Of a DNA stretch of 64,000 bases, positions 11,275 to 22,200 are shown piece by piece. Under the pieces are notes generated by a model. That model was given only the letters and a program-made list of their open reading frames with translations. It was not told the DNA's origin and did no database searches. Location of the stretch: contig CACLTO010000002.1 in the NCBI GenBank assembly GCA_902609915.1, positions 1 through 64,000 of the forward strand, read 5' to 3'. Within the stretch, counting starts at the first letter, position 1, and each line of letters begins with the position of its first letter. Position numbers and translations under genes: made by a program. The DNA is from an uncultured Pelagibacteraceae bacterium (GTDB taxonomy: Bacteria; Pseudomonadota; Alphaproteobacteria; Pelagibacterales; Pelagibacteraceae).

Positions 11275-12945
11275 TTAATTAACTTCCGTATATTTTGTGG
11301 CTAAAATAGGCCCAATCTTTTCTATAATTTGACCAACAACTTCAACCGAAGTCCAACCAGCAGTATTAAAAGGAGTTCCTTTGTATTTTATTTCTGATCC
11401 ATCTCTATAATCATAAACATACTCACTATTTGTTTTAGGCTCATCCAACATCACAACCAAGCTATACTTAGGATTTGAAGCTGGAAATACTGAGGCAAAA
11501 GTATTAATTTTTTTTCGGGAGTATTCACCCTCTAAAATTTTTTCTGCGGTACCAGTTTTTCCAGCAACCTCATAGCCTTCTACGTTAGCTAGTGTTGCAG
11601 TGCCTTCCTTTGTGGTAACAATTTTTCTCAATATTGAAACAAGATTTCTTGAAACATTTTCCTCCAAGATTCTATCACCTTTAGTATATTTTTCTTTTTT
11701 TATAAGAGTGGGATTAATCTTAAAACCACCATTAGCAATGCTGGAGTAAGCACTAGTTAATTGTAAAATTGTAGTGGTAATTCCATGTCCATATGAGGTA
11801 GTGGCAAGCTTACATTTTCCCCAATTAAAGGATATTGGTTTGCCCATTTCCTCAATATCAAATTGTATTGAGTTAATTAATTCGAGATCATTTAAAAATT
11901 TTTTGTATTTTTCAATACCAATTGATTGGCCAATTCTTACTGAACCTATGTTGCCTGATCGGATTAGAATTTCTTCAGCAGTTAAGTTTGTGGGAATTTT
12001 TTTATCGTATTCACTTATTTTATTTTTTCCACAGGTAATGCTTTTTTCTAAATTTTTAAACTCAGTATTAGTATTTATTATTTTTTCATTTAAGGCTGCT
12101 GCCAAGGTAAAAGTTTTAAAAACAGAACCCAATTCGTAAACACCTTTAGTTGCTCTATTGATATAATTTACATCTATGATATTTTGTCTTTGATTTGGAT
12201 CAAAATCAGGCAGTGAAACAATAGATAAAATCTCACCATTATTAATATCCATCAAAATTGAGGCACTACCCTTGGTTTTAAATATTTTATTAAATCTTAT
12301 TAACTCCTCTCTTATTAGAAACTGAATATCTTTATCTACAGTAAGTTGAATAGATTTATTGTTTTTTTTTAAATTTGTGTCTAATGATTTCTCTAATCCA
12401 GAGATACCAAAGTTATCATCATCAATTTGTCCAATTATATGACTAAATAAATTTTTTTGAGGATAAACTCTAGTAAGATTTTCATGTGGTTTTATTGATT
12501 TATCACCCAGCATCATAATTTTCTCATAGTTCTCCTCTGAAATTTTTTTTTCAAACCAAAAAAATTTATTTTTTGAAAGCTTGGAATTGATTAATTCAAA
12601 ATCTTTATCGGGAAATATATATTTTAGATTAAGTAATAATTTTTTTTTATCTATGGCTTCAACTGGATTTATTCCAATATCGATAGAATTAACAGTTTTA
12701 GCTAAAAAATTATTGTTTCGATCTAAAATATTTGCTCTCTGGATTTTATTAAAAGATTCATAATTTTCTGAAATATTGGATTTTAAATCTCTAGATCCAA
12801 GGTGAGTAAGGTGAATACAATAAATTACAGAAATAAGAAAAAAAATAAAAAAAATGAATGCAATTCTATTAAATCTAATATCAAAGTTTTTTTTATCATT
12901 CTTAAATTCAAATTCTTCTTTGTTTTCGTAGAGAATAAATTTCAT
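11275..12945 (-). CDS. ftsI: Peptidoglycan D,D-transpeptidase FtsI (PBP3)
   Basis: N-terminal TM; transpeptidase motifs GSVFKTFT, SGN, KTGTAE. Confidence 0.93.
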   Translation of the reverse strand: MKFILYENKEEFEFKNDKKNFDIRFNRIAFIFFIFFLISVIYCIHLTHLGSRDLKSNISENYESFNKIQRANILDRNNNFLAKTVNSIDIGINPVEAIDKKKLLLNLKYIFPDKDFELINSKLSKNKFFWFEKKISEENYEKIMMLGDKSIKPHENLTRVYPQKNLFSHIIGQIDDDNFGISGLEKSLDTNLKKNNKSIQLTVDKDIQFLIREELIRFNKIFKTKGSASILMDINNGEILSIVSLPDFDPNQRQNIIDVNYINRATKGVYELGSVFKTFTLAAALNEKIINTNTEFKNLEKSITCGKNKISEYDKKIPTNLTAEEILIRSGNIGSVRIGQSIGIEKYKKFLNDLELINSIQFDIEEMGKPISFNWGKCKLATTSYGHGITTTILQLTSAYSSIANGGFKINPTLIKKEKYTKGDRILEENVSRNLVSILRKIVTTKEGTATLANVEGYEVAGKTGTAEKILEGEYSRKKINTFASVFPASNPKYSLVVMLDEPKTNSEYVYDYRDGSEIKYKGTPFNTAGWTSVEVVGQIIEKIGPILATKYTEVN

Positions 12946-12949
12946 ATTA

Positions 12950-13261
12950 TTATTTATCGCTATCTATAATTTTAACACCTTTTGTAAGGATTTTTTCTCT
13001 TGTGAAGTCAATGATTTCGATTTCATTTATATTCATTTGGGTCAACTTATTTTCAAAATAAAGGTTTTGATAATTAATCAGTTTTTCTGCGGAGCTTAAA
13101 AACTCAAATTCAAGTTTTACGTTATCTAATTCAAGATTTAAATTTGATATATTCTCTTTTAAAATAAATAATTCTTCATCGATTTTCTTCGTAGAATTTT
13201 TTATAAAAGACGTAATTATAATAAGTGAAAAAATTAAACTAATAGTTAGAATTTTTTTCAT
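12950..13261 (-). CDS. ftsL: FtsL-like small division protein
   Basis: Short TM plus coiled-coil protein between rsmH and ftsI; assigned from position and topology. Confidence 0.65.
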   Translation of the reverse strand: MKKILTISLIFSLIIITSFIKNSTKKIDEELFILKENISNLNLELDNVKLEFEFLSSAEKLINYQNLYFENKLTQMNINEIEIIDFTREKILTKGVKIIDSDK

Positions 13262-14268
13262 AAGTTAAGTCCAAGCTTTTCAATTTCCATTAAATCCTTA
13301 AATTTATCTAAAATATCAGTTTTAAAATCATAAAAATTTTCTTTCTTTATTAAACATCTTAATTTTGCTGACCTAGATGGATAGTTTTCTTTAAGTTCTC
13401 GATTTGAGGGAAATATTGGTTTTTTTTGATATAATTTGAATAAAATTTCTTCCTGCATTTTCTCAGGTTGATATCTAGATATACTTTTATGTTCTGAGAG
13501 ACTTCTAAAAAAATATTTTACAATTTTATCCTCTAAAGAATGAAAAGTTACAACGACTAAAAGTCCATCTTTTTTTAAAACTTTGGCTGCATGGATCATT
13601 CCATAAATAAGCTCACTTATTTCCTTGTTAACAAAAATTCTTAAGGCCTGAAAAACTTTAGTTGCAGAATGAGTTCTTTTACTATTTCTTTTTTTTGATT
13701 TTTCAATAATCTCTACTAAGTGAGGGGTGTCTATTTCTTTTAATAATCTTTCTTTGAGAATATTTTTAACAATTAGTCTTGCATCTTTTTCATCACCAAA
13801 GGATTTAAAAATTTTTACAAGACTTTCACCATCTAATTTATTCACTGTTTCCTTGGCTGAGAATTCATTTAAACCCATCCTCATATCTAATGACCCACTA
13901 GAATTAAAAGATAATCCTTTTTTAGGATTTTTAATTTGAGTATAAGAATAACCTAAATCAAATATTACACCCCTAACATTCTCATTTTTAATCTTAAAAT
14001 TTCCTAACGCACTAAAGTTTAAATTCTTAAAGATAAATCGGCCGGGAAACTCTTTTTCAATTTTCTTTGCTATTTTTGAACTCTCAGCATCTCTGTCGAT
14101 GCCGATTACTTTATTATTCGGATTTTTTAGAATTTCTCTTGTGTAACCACCTTGACCAAATGTACAGTCAATAAATGTGCCACCATATTGAGGGGTAATA
14201 ATGCTAATAATTTCTTTTAGCAGTACAGGATAGTGTTTAAATCTATCCTGTACTATGGTGGCATCCAT
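13258..14268 (-). CDS. rsmH: 16S rRNA m4C1402 methyltransferase RsmH (MraW)
   Basis: [44 protein letters not shown]. Confidence 0.96.
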   Translation of the reverse strand: MDATIVQDRFKHYPVLLKEIISIITPQYGGTFIDCTFGQGGYTREILKNPNNKVIGIDRDAESSKIAKKIEKEFPGRFIFKNLNFSALGNFKIKNENVRGVIFDLGYSYTQIKNPKKGLSFNSSGSLDMRMGLNEFSAKETVNKLDGESLVKIFKSFGDEKDARLIVKNILKERLLKEIDTPHLVEIIEKSKKRNSKRTHSATKVFQALRIFVNKEISELIYGMIHAAKVLKKDGLLVVVTFHSLEDKIVKYFFRSLSEHKSISRYQPEKMQEEILFKLYQKKPIFPSNRELKENYPSRSAKLRCLIKKENFYDFKTDILDKFKDLMEIEKLGLNL

Positions 14269-14286
14269 TTATTTTTTCGAAGACCA

Positions 14287-15759
14287 TTAATTTTTTTGTC
14301 TTCTTAAAAATGCGGGTATTTCTAAGTCATCCTCTTGATCCTCATTTTCAGTCGACGATAACCCTTCTGGAGTAAAAGTTTCGCTATCAGAACTAAATAA
14401 ATCAGGTGACTCATTATCGACTCCAAATTCTTTTAAATCATTATCTGATTTCTCCTCCTCAATTGAGTCTTCCATTGCATCTTTGGTAAAAGAATTTTCA
14501 TCATCTTTTAAGGTATTTTCAACAATGCTTTCCACTTTTTGATTCTTGAGTAATTCTTCGTGATACTGGTTGTTAATCTGATTTATATTTTCACTAGTAA
14601 CTGTATCTGTATCAAGAGTATTTTCACTCATTACCTCTGGATCCAATTTCAATGCAGTAGCACCACTTGATAATGGGCTACTGTTAGAAAAATTAAAAGA
14701 TGTATTGAATCCTAAATTTGAAAAATCAGAATATCCAGGATTTCTATTTTGAATTCGATGAACCATATTAATAACTGATTTTGTTTCAGGTTGTTGACCA
14801 TCTAACGAAGTAGCTACAATTGATACTCTCATTTTACCATCTAGTGAGGGATCTGTTATTGCGCCAATTATAATTTCTGCATCAGCTTCAACCTCTGATC
14901 TTATTTTATTAACTACCTCATCAACTTCAAATAATTTAAGATCTTTACCACCAGTAATATTAACTAATAATCCTTTTGCACCTTTTAAAGTGTAGTCGTC
15001 TATTAAAGGGTTACTGATTGCCATTTCTGTAGCTTTCATTGCTCTTCCATCGCCTTCTGATTCCCCTGTTCCCATCATGGCTTTACCCATAGATGCCATT
15101 ACTGTTTCAACATCAGCAAAATCCAAATTAATTATACCTGGTCTGACCATTAAATCTGTCACACTTTGAACCCCATGCATTAAAACATTGTTGGAAAGAT
15201 TGAAAGACTCCTCAAATGTAGTTAGTTCATTTGCAATCTTAAATAGATTTTGGTTAGGAATTACTATAATTGTATCAACGTGTTTTCTCAGTTCTTCTAG
15301 ACCAATCTGAGCCCTTCTCATTCTGGATGGACCCTCGTATAAAAATGGTAATGTCACCACCCCAACAGTTAAAATATTTAATTCCTTTGCTGCTCTAGCA
15401 ATTACATGTGCGGCTCCAGTTCCTGTTCCACCACCCATTCCAGCGGCTATAAAAACCATGTTAGCGCCTTGTAAAACATTAACAATTTCATTTAAAGACT
15501 CATCAGCAGCTGCCTGTCCTATATCAATTTTTGCTCCTGCACCTAAACCTTTAGTTAAATTTAATCCAATTTGAATTTTTAATTTTGCTTTACTGTGTTT
15601 TAAATCTTGTGCATCAGTGTTAACAGCAATAAATTCTACTCCTTGCATTCCATTTTCAATCATTTCATTAATTGCATTTCCACCTGCTCCACCAACTCCC
15701 ATTACTAAAAGTCTAGGTTGTAACTCCTTTATTTCTGGTGCTTTAAAGTTAATTGTCAT
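14287..15759 (-). CDS. ftsZ: Cell division GTPase FtsZ
   Basis: Tubulin signature GGGTGTGAA; GVGGAGGNA; C-terminal DLEIPAFLRRQKN binding peptide. Confidence 0.97.
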   Translation of the reverse strand: MTINFKAPEIKELQPRLLVMGVGGAGGNAINEMIENGMQGVEFIAVNTDAQDLKHSKAKLKIQIGLNLTKGLGAGAKIDIGQAAADESLNEIVNVLQGANMVFIAAGMGGGTGTGAAHVIARAAKELNILTVGVVTLPFLYEGPSRMRRAQIGLEELRKHVDTIIVIPNQNLFKIANELTTFEESFNLSNNVLMHGVQSVTDLMVRPGIINLDFADVETVMASMGKAMMGTGESEGDGRAMKATEMAISNPLIDDYTLKGAKGLLVNITGGKDLKLFEVDEVVNKIRSEVEADAEIIIGAITDPSLDGKMRVSIVATSLDGQQPETKSVINMVHRIQNRNPGYSDFSNLGFNTSFNFSNSSPLSSGATALKLDPEVMSENTLDTDTVTSENINQINNQYHEELLKNQKVESIVENTLKDDENSFTKDAMEDSIEEEKSDNDLKEFGVDNESPDLFSSDSETFTPEGLSSTENEDQEDDLEIPAFLRRQKN

Positions 15760-15776
15760 CTTCCCCCCTCTTTTTA

Positions 15777-16232
15777 TTATTTATTTAATTGATTATCCCA
15801 TTTAAGACTTGCTCGATTTAAATTTGCTTTTTTTCTTGCAGTTACCTTAAATTTCTCAAATATTGCAGGTTCCCATATTTGAAATGTTTTGCCTTGACCA
15901 ACAAACAACATACTTTTCTTTATTTTTGCGTGTTTTAATAATTTTAGAGTAAGTGAAATTCTTCCCTCACTATCAAATTGTAAATTTATACTTTCGGATA
16001 GTATTGATGTTGCAAAAAAATCTCTTTTCTCTTCAAAAGGATTTAAAGAGTCTATTGAATTTGAAATTTTTTCGACTCTATCCTGTGGCCACGCCTCTAT
16101 AGATTGATTGTTAAAAGAGGGGTAACAGATAACTCCATTATATCCCAAATTAGACAAATAAGATCTAAAACTAGCTGGCACTGATACTCTTCCTTTTTTG
16201 TCTATATTGTTTTCGTAAATAGATAAAAACAT
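15777..16232 (-). CDS. mraZ: Transcriptional regulator MraZ
   Basis: AbrB-like fold motifs (NNIDKKGRVSVPASFR, DSEGRISL); first gene of the dcw cluster. Confidence 0.92.
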   Translation of the reverse strand: MFLSIYENNIDKKGRVSVPASFRSYLSNLGYNGVICYPSFNNQSIEAWPQDRVEKISNSIDSLNPFEEKRDFFATSILSESINLQFDSEGRISLTLKLLKHAKIKKSMLFVGQGKTFQIWEPAIFEKFKVTARKKANLNRASLKWDNQLNK

Positions 16233-16261
16233 AAATCATAAAATCCTTTATTCCGCTTATA

Positions 16262-16286
16262 TGGGAATATTTGGGATAATATGGGT
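16262..16286 (-). promoter_or_regulatory. Predicted MraZ-binding repeats upstream of mraZ
   Basis: TGGGAATATT-TGGGATAATA-TGGGT: three TGGG repeats at 16262, 16272 and 16282, spaced exactly 10 bp, about 30 bp upstream of mraZ. Confidence 0.8.
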
Positions 16287-16391
16287 TTTTATTACAACTG
16301 TCAATAGAGACAATTCAGAGTTTAATATGCTCTATTTTGAGTTATATTTAAGAAATATTATGATTAAGAAACTCTTATTTTAAAGAAAGCT

Positions 16392-16744
16392 GCCAGATAA
16401 ACTATAAGCCGGGTTCTGTCATCTAAACCTATCATTTATCTAGGTTTGAAATTTCTCTCAAACTCAAGCGACTAACCCTGATGACTAGCCAAGGATGGCT
16501 TTTAGTTTTACAACAATGTCACCTCTACTTAGTCTTGCTCCCAGTGGGGTTTTCCAGCGTTCATTGTCGCCAATAGAACCGGTGTGCTCTTACCACACCT
16601 TTTCACCCTTGCCATGTTATGGCGGTTTATTTTCTGTGGCACTATCCCTAGGGTTTCCCCCGCCAGGCGTTACCTGGCACTGTATCCTTGCGGAGCCCGG
16701 ACTTTCCTCTTTAACTTGTTAAAGCGATAAGTCATTTATCTGGC
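16392..16744 (-). ncRNA. rnpB: RNase P RNA (bacterial type A)
   Basis: Minus strand GAGGAAAGTCCGGGCTCC...GGTAAGAGCACACCGG...CAGAACCCGGCTTATAG; terminal P1 helix GCCAGATAAA/TTTATCTGGC. Confidence 0.95.
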
Positions 16745-16789
16745 AATTATCAACTTATTCTTAAATAAATTTTTTTCAACAATAATTAT

Positions 16790-17521
16790 TTATGATTTTA
16801 ATAAATTTTGACTAATTATCAGGCATTCTTGATCACAAATACCATTAATCAAACCTTGTCTGTATCGGCGTTGAAATGCTTTAATTAAAAGACTTTTTTT
16901 TATAGTTGGATCTTTTTTTTTAATTCTAATATAACCAATCCTACCTAAATTTTTAAAAAAACTATTTTTTTCAACGACATTTAGTTTCAATAATCTTCTC
17001 CTCTTTAATTTTTTTTCATCTAAACCATGCCATTGGGAAAGTTTAAATTTTGATAAATCTTTCCATGGAAATTTTTCTCCAGGATCCTTTTTCCGATCTG
17101 GGGCAATATCGGAGTGTCCCAAAATGTTTTTGTAATTTATTTTATATGTATTCATTAAAAATTTTATTAGTTTTTTAAGTGAAATAATTTGTTTTAAGTA
17201 AAATTTTTCATAACGGTTATTGTGGCCAGAGTTTTGTATCTCTATACCAATGGAATATCGATTTAATGATTTAATATTTTTCCAATAAGATTTACCTGCA
17301 TGCCAAGCTTCATAGAGGTCTGGAACAAGATTTATTATATTTCCATTTCGTTTTATAAAATAATGCGAACTAACTCTAGATTTAAAACTACAAAGTCTAT
17401 TTATCGCTGATAATTCTTTATTCATTCCGGTATAATGAATAATTATATATCTAATGTTTTTTCGATACCTTTTTGGTGTACTGAAATTAGGTGAGTATTT
17501 GCTAGATATTTTAGGCCACAT
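16790..17521 (-). CDS. N-acetylmuramoyl-L-alanine amidase (amidase_2 family)
   Basis: IIIHYTGM, SSHYFIKRNG, YSIGIEIQNSGH, GHSDIAPDRKKDPGEKFPW. Confidence 0.88.
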   Translation of the reverse strand: MWPKISSKYSPNFSTPKRYRKNIRYIIIHYTGMNKELSAINRLCSFKSRVSSHYFIKRNGNIINLVPDLYEAWHAGKSYWKNIKSLNRYSIGIEIQNSGHNNRYEKFYLKQIISLKKLIKFLMNTYKINYKNILGHSDIAPDRKKDPGEKFPWKDLSKFKLSQWHGLDEKKLKRRRLLKLNVVEKNSFFKNLGRIGYIRIKKKDPTIKKSLLIKAFQRRYRQGLINGICDQECLIISQNLLKS

Positions 17522-17586
17522 TTAAGCTATAATTATGATTAATTGTTATTTTATTTTATTTAACATTGTAATATACAGAATAATAA

Positions 17587-18375
17587 ATGATCAAAAAAAT
17601 TATAGTTATTTTAATTACAACTTTTACGCTAGTAACGAGTGTTAATGCTGGCTCAGACGGTGAGCTAGTTTTAAAAAAAAACGAACCATCTGAAATAAGA
17701 GATTGCTCTGAAACATTTAACAAAGCATCATTCGCTCTTAATCAAGGATTAGATAAAATCATTTTTAAACCAGTTTCAAGTGTTTATCGAATATTACCTT
17801 CACCAGTAAAAACTGGTGTAAGTAATTCTCTTAATAATCTATCTAACGTAGTAACAATTCCAAATAATATTCTTCAGGGAGAATTTGCTTTAGCTGGCGT
17901 TAATACTGGAAGATTTATAATTAATACAACAGTTGGTATCTTGGGATTAATTGATGTTGCTACATACTTTGGATTTAGGGAATATATAAAAGAAGATTAT
18001 GGTCAAAGTCTAGCTGTAAGTGGTGTCGGACCTGGTTGTTATTTAGTGTTACCTGTTTTGGGCCCAAGTACGGCAAGAGATACAGTCGCATCATTAACAA
18101 ATTTTATTGGAGGTGATGCTTGGTACAACGTAACTGTGAAAAATGACACACATCATTTTAGTGATATAGATTATTATTCATCAAAAATTACAGGTGGAGT
18201 AGATTTTAGAGCTAAAAATTTTGATTCAATAGAAAATTTAGAAAAAAATTCACTTGATTTTTATGCTTCAGTAAAAAGTTTATATCTTCAAGACAGACAA
18301 CAAAAAATTTTAAATAATAAAAAGATTATTGAAACGCAAGATGACAGTGATTGGGAAGAGATAGAAACTCAATAA
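17587..18375 (+). CDS. mlaA: MlaA/VacJ-family lipid-asymmetry lipoprotein
   Basis: FNKASFALNQGLDKIIFKPVS and GPGCYLVLPVLGPSTARD signatures. Confidence 0.85.
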   Translation: MIKKIIVILITTFTLVTSVNAGSDGELVLKKNEPSEIRDCSETFNKASFALNQGLDKIIFKPVSSVYRILPSPVKTGVSNSLNNLSNVVTIPNNILQGEFALAGVNTGRFIINTTVGILGLIDVATYFGFREYIKEDYGQSLAVSGVGPGCYLVLPVLGPSTARDTVASLTNFIGGDAWYNVTVKNDTHHFSDIDYYSSKITGGVDFRAKNFDSIENLEKNSLDFYASVKSLYLQDRQQKILNNKKIIETQDDSDWEEIETQ

Positions 18376-18388
18376 CTTCCACTAATAA

Positions 18389-18979
18389 ATGACAAAAAAA
18401 AAACTGTTAATTGTTTTTACTTTTTTTATTTCTTTAACTGTTAATTCCTTCTCTATTGAACCTGATATATTTGTTCAATCAACTGTAAATAGGGCGTCCA
18501 AATTACTTGGTGAAAACATTACAAAAGAAAAAAAAATTGAGGAGTTAAAACTAATTGCAAAAGATACTGTTGATATTAGGGGTATCGGTTTTTATACCCT
18601 TGGTGCTAAAAGAAAAACCTTAACTAATGAGGAGAAAGATGAATATATCAAATTATTCGAAAAATATTTTTTAAAAAGTTTTGCAAGCAGACTAGCTGAA
18701 TATACTAATCCAGAAATTGATGTTACAGGTAAAGAAAAACTAAATAAAAATTATACAATTGTAAATAGTATTTTAAAAGCAACAAATGAGAGACCAGAAA
18801 TAAATATAGACTGGCGAATTTATACAAAAGACTCTCAAAATCCTCTTATAAGAGATTTGATAATTGAGGGACTTAGTTTGGCTCGAACACAAAAAGAAGA
18901 ATTTACATCAGTGCTAAATTCTAACGATAATAATATAGAGGCGTTATTTAAAGTTTTGAGAGAATTTTCTAAATACTAA
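18389..18979 (+). CDS. mlaC: MlaC/Ttg2D-family phospholipid-binding protein
   Basis: Signal peptide; DIRGIGFYTLG, EKDEYIKLFEKYFLKSFASRL, WRIYTKDSQNPLIRDLIIEGLSL. Confidence 0.85.
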   Translation: MTKKKLLIVFTFFISLTVNSFSIEPDIFVQSTVNRASKLLGENITKEKKIEELKLIAKDTVDIRGIGFYTLGAKRKTLTNEEKDEYIKLFEKYFLKSFASRLAEYTNPEIDVTGKEKLNKNYTIVNSILKATNERPEINIDWRIYTKDSQNPLIRDLIIEGLSLARTQKEEFTSVLNSNDNNIEALFKVLREFSKY

Positions 18980-18991
18980 ATTTTAACAAAA

Positions 18992-19068
18992 TGGTGGGCC
19001 CGCCAGGACTCGAACCTGGGACCAATACATTATGAGTGTACTGCTCTAACCAACTGAGCTACAGGCCC
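18992..19068 (-). tRNA. tRNA with CAU anticodon (elongator Met, or Ile2 if lysidine-modified)
   Basis: Full cloverleaf GGGCCTGTAGCTCAGTTGGTTAGAGCAGTACACTCATAATGTATTGGTCCCAGGTTCGAGTCCTGGCGGGCCCACCA; CCA encoded. Confidence 0.95.
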
Positions 19069-19171
19069 TTGGAATTAATTAGTTATTACAACAATTTTAA
19101 AATTCATACAAGTTAACTTTACAAATGATAAATTGTATTTTTCAAAAATTTTAGACACAAACTTTGCATTC

Positions 19172-19192
19172 GTTGGTAAATCCGTTGGTAAG
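19172..19192 (+). repeat. Paired GTTGGTAA direct repeats near left island end
   Basis: GTTGGTAAATCCGTTGGTAAG; matching pair at 31525-31544. Confidence 0.7.
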
Positions 19193-19229
19193 TAATTTTT
19201 ATTTTTTGGTAGTTAAAATGTCCTTATAT

Positions 19230-22200
19230 TTAACTATTCTTTTTTTTAATTATTAGTTTCTTTTCATATTTTTTTTTATTTTCTTCTTTTTCAAGATCTA
19301 AATACTTAGACTCTAAGCTATACCAATCAAGATCGTCCGTATTAATATGATCCATTCTGTTCCAATTTTTTCGGTAATCACTATCTTCTTCATAATCCTC
19401 TATATATTCATCGTAAAATTTAGGATTATCATATTTCTCTTTTTTAAAGGCTACTCTTGCATTTCTAAATTCAGAAAAACTTAGTGAGTTCCACATTATT
19501 TCTAAAGTCTTGATCTCTTTAATATTAATTATTTGATCAAAATTTATTGATTTAAATGGGATATATGTTTCATTACCATACTGCTGTATACAAAGAGTCT
19601 TTAGTTTCTTTAGTTTACTAATTTTCTTAAAATCTAAAACTTGTTTATCGAGTTTATGAGAAAATTGTTTATCTTCAGATAAGTAATAGTCAAAATATTC
19701 CGATCTAATAGCAATACCAAAGGTTAGATTGAGTTCTTCTAATGATAAAAGTCTGTTTGTAATATTGTTTATTATATCTTGGATAATCGTTTGATTTTTA
19801 ATATCCACATTTATATTCAATGTTAGTTTTTTTATTTTATGATTTATAAAATTTATAAATTCACCACTTCCTTTATAACTAGATGAAATATTTCCATAAT
19901 GATCATCTTTAAAGGGTCGATCTCCCAAACTTAAATTAATATCTTCAATTTTTTTACAATTTTTAAAAAATGATAAGTCTTGATCACAAATTTCTTTTTG
20001 GGGCTCGTAAATACTTAAATGATCATCTTTATTAAAATGCATTACTGAGAGACTTATTGTTTTTAAATTTTCAACAGATCTTAATTTGCTTAGATCAGAA
20101 GCTAATATTGCTGGATAAATTCTTATTTCCTCTAACTTATTTAAATGATGAAGCTGTGAAAAATCTACATTCATATAAGACCAAGTATCGTTATAACTTA
20201 AATTAGTTGAATATCCTGTATAACCTAGAGTGTGTTTAAATAATCCTTTATTATAAAAATTATGCAAATTTCTAATTTCAATCTTTTGAAGATTGGGGCA
20301 GTTCTCAAATTTTGATAATGTTACCTTATCTAAAGATTTTCTATGATGATTTTGAAAAAAATTCATTTTTAGAATTTTTAACTTTGGAAAATGAGGTAAG
20401 TCTAAATTCTCACTTTGTAAACAATCACTTAATTTCAAATATTCTAAATTCTCTATCGGTATAAATTTATCAAATTCATCTAATTTTATATATTTTTCTT
20501 GCCATGGATTTACACCCTCAATCCAACAATGAGTAAGGTTTTTAATTTTTTCATCTTTAATTTCTATATTATCTACTATCTGAGTGAAATCTGTAGATTT
20601 TAAAAAGTCTTCTTTAGATAAATTACTATCTTTAAAATCATTTGATAAAACAAATTTTTCACTGATATTTGTTGCAACAGAAAATAACTTATCTTTTATT
20701 TTATTTATCCCCTCTTCATTATTATTAACTAACACTCCTACAATTTTTTTGGCATTCCAATCCTTTTCTGTATAAGTCATTTGATGAGAAACGTGATGCA
20801 AAGAAGCCCCAAAATAAATATATATCTTTTTAAAATTTATATTTGGAATTTTGCCTATTGCAGTTTTTTTGATTACTAAAATTAAACTATTTTTATCTGG
20901 TTTAAAATCAGTATCCGAAAATCCAATTATTCTAATTATCTCTTCATATACATATTTAAACAGGTGATTTAATTTAGACCATTTTTTATCATCATCATTG
21001 ATATATTTAGGATAATGACTTTTTAAATCATCTATCTGATCATTATTTATAAATGTTTGATCGGGAAAATAGTTAGATTTATTATAAAAAATATCATCTA
21101 CAACAACTACTTGGTTGACATTTTCATTTATAAATTTATCAGTCAATAAATCTAACTGTTTATCGCTTGCACCCAATATTGTGAGTTTTTCTTTTAAATT
21201 ATTAATCTTTATTGAATTATAAAGATAAATTAAATGAATTTTGAAACTGTCTGAACTGTCTTTGTCATCTAGTAACTTTTTAATTTCAGGATGATAAATG
21301 AATATTTGAGTATCTTTATTATTTAATCTGAGTTCATAAATAAATTTTACTAAAAAACTTATTTGATCTGCACTCCAATCTTCATCACCATCATATTTAT
21401 CATTTTTAGATAAATCAAAAATAATTGTTTCTAATTTATTTTGATTTTTAAATAGATGTTCCATTACATCCAATTTTTTTCCTCTATCAGCTCCAGAATT
21501 GCTAATATTTAAAAACCTAAAACATGATTTAAAAATGAAAGATGATGGATTTGATTTGATAACTTCTTCATAACTTTTATTTTTTTTGATGACATAAGGT
21601 TTGCCATATTTATAAGTATCTTTGTAATAATCAAATTCACTGATATTAAAAACATTTTTATCTATAACTATATTATTTTCTTTCAAGATATTTAAAAACT
21701 CATTATCTAATTGAAGACAAAGGTTTGTTCTAGTATCTTTGTAACCACAGAAAAAATTTACAGTTTTAAAGTCTAGATTTAATTTTGATGTATTATTAAC
21801 ATTATTTATAGTGAAATTAGTTTTTTGTTTTTCTAAAATTTCTACAAAGTGATCTAATCCGTTTGTATATAAATCGCTTATATTTCCATTATCAATGACT
21901 ATATTTTTCAATTTTTTAAATCGTTTGAAATCATCTAATTTTGTATTCCAATAAATTTCTTTGAATATTTTTTTGTTGTCTTCATCATCTTTAAGTATTC
22001 TTTGTTTATAGGTTTTATAATTTATTAATTTAATAACCTCTAGGTTTGGAAACACAGTATGGCTATTTGGGACATCAGTTATTGAATTATGTTTATTCTG
22101 GTAGCTTTTTTGCCAATATGTATTTATTTCAAAATCTGGTTCGTCCAGATTTGGAAATTCCAGACAGAATTCTTTTAAAGAGGAAAGTTTTGAATTTTTT

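Noticed and set aside
11774-12139. 121-aa plus-strand ORF inside ftsI
   Set aside because: Antisense to a clear transpeptidase gene
16495-16722. 75-aa plus-strand ORF
   Set aside because: Lies antisense within the RNase P RNA gene; open frame is a by-product of its composition
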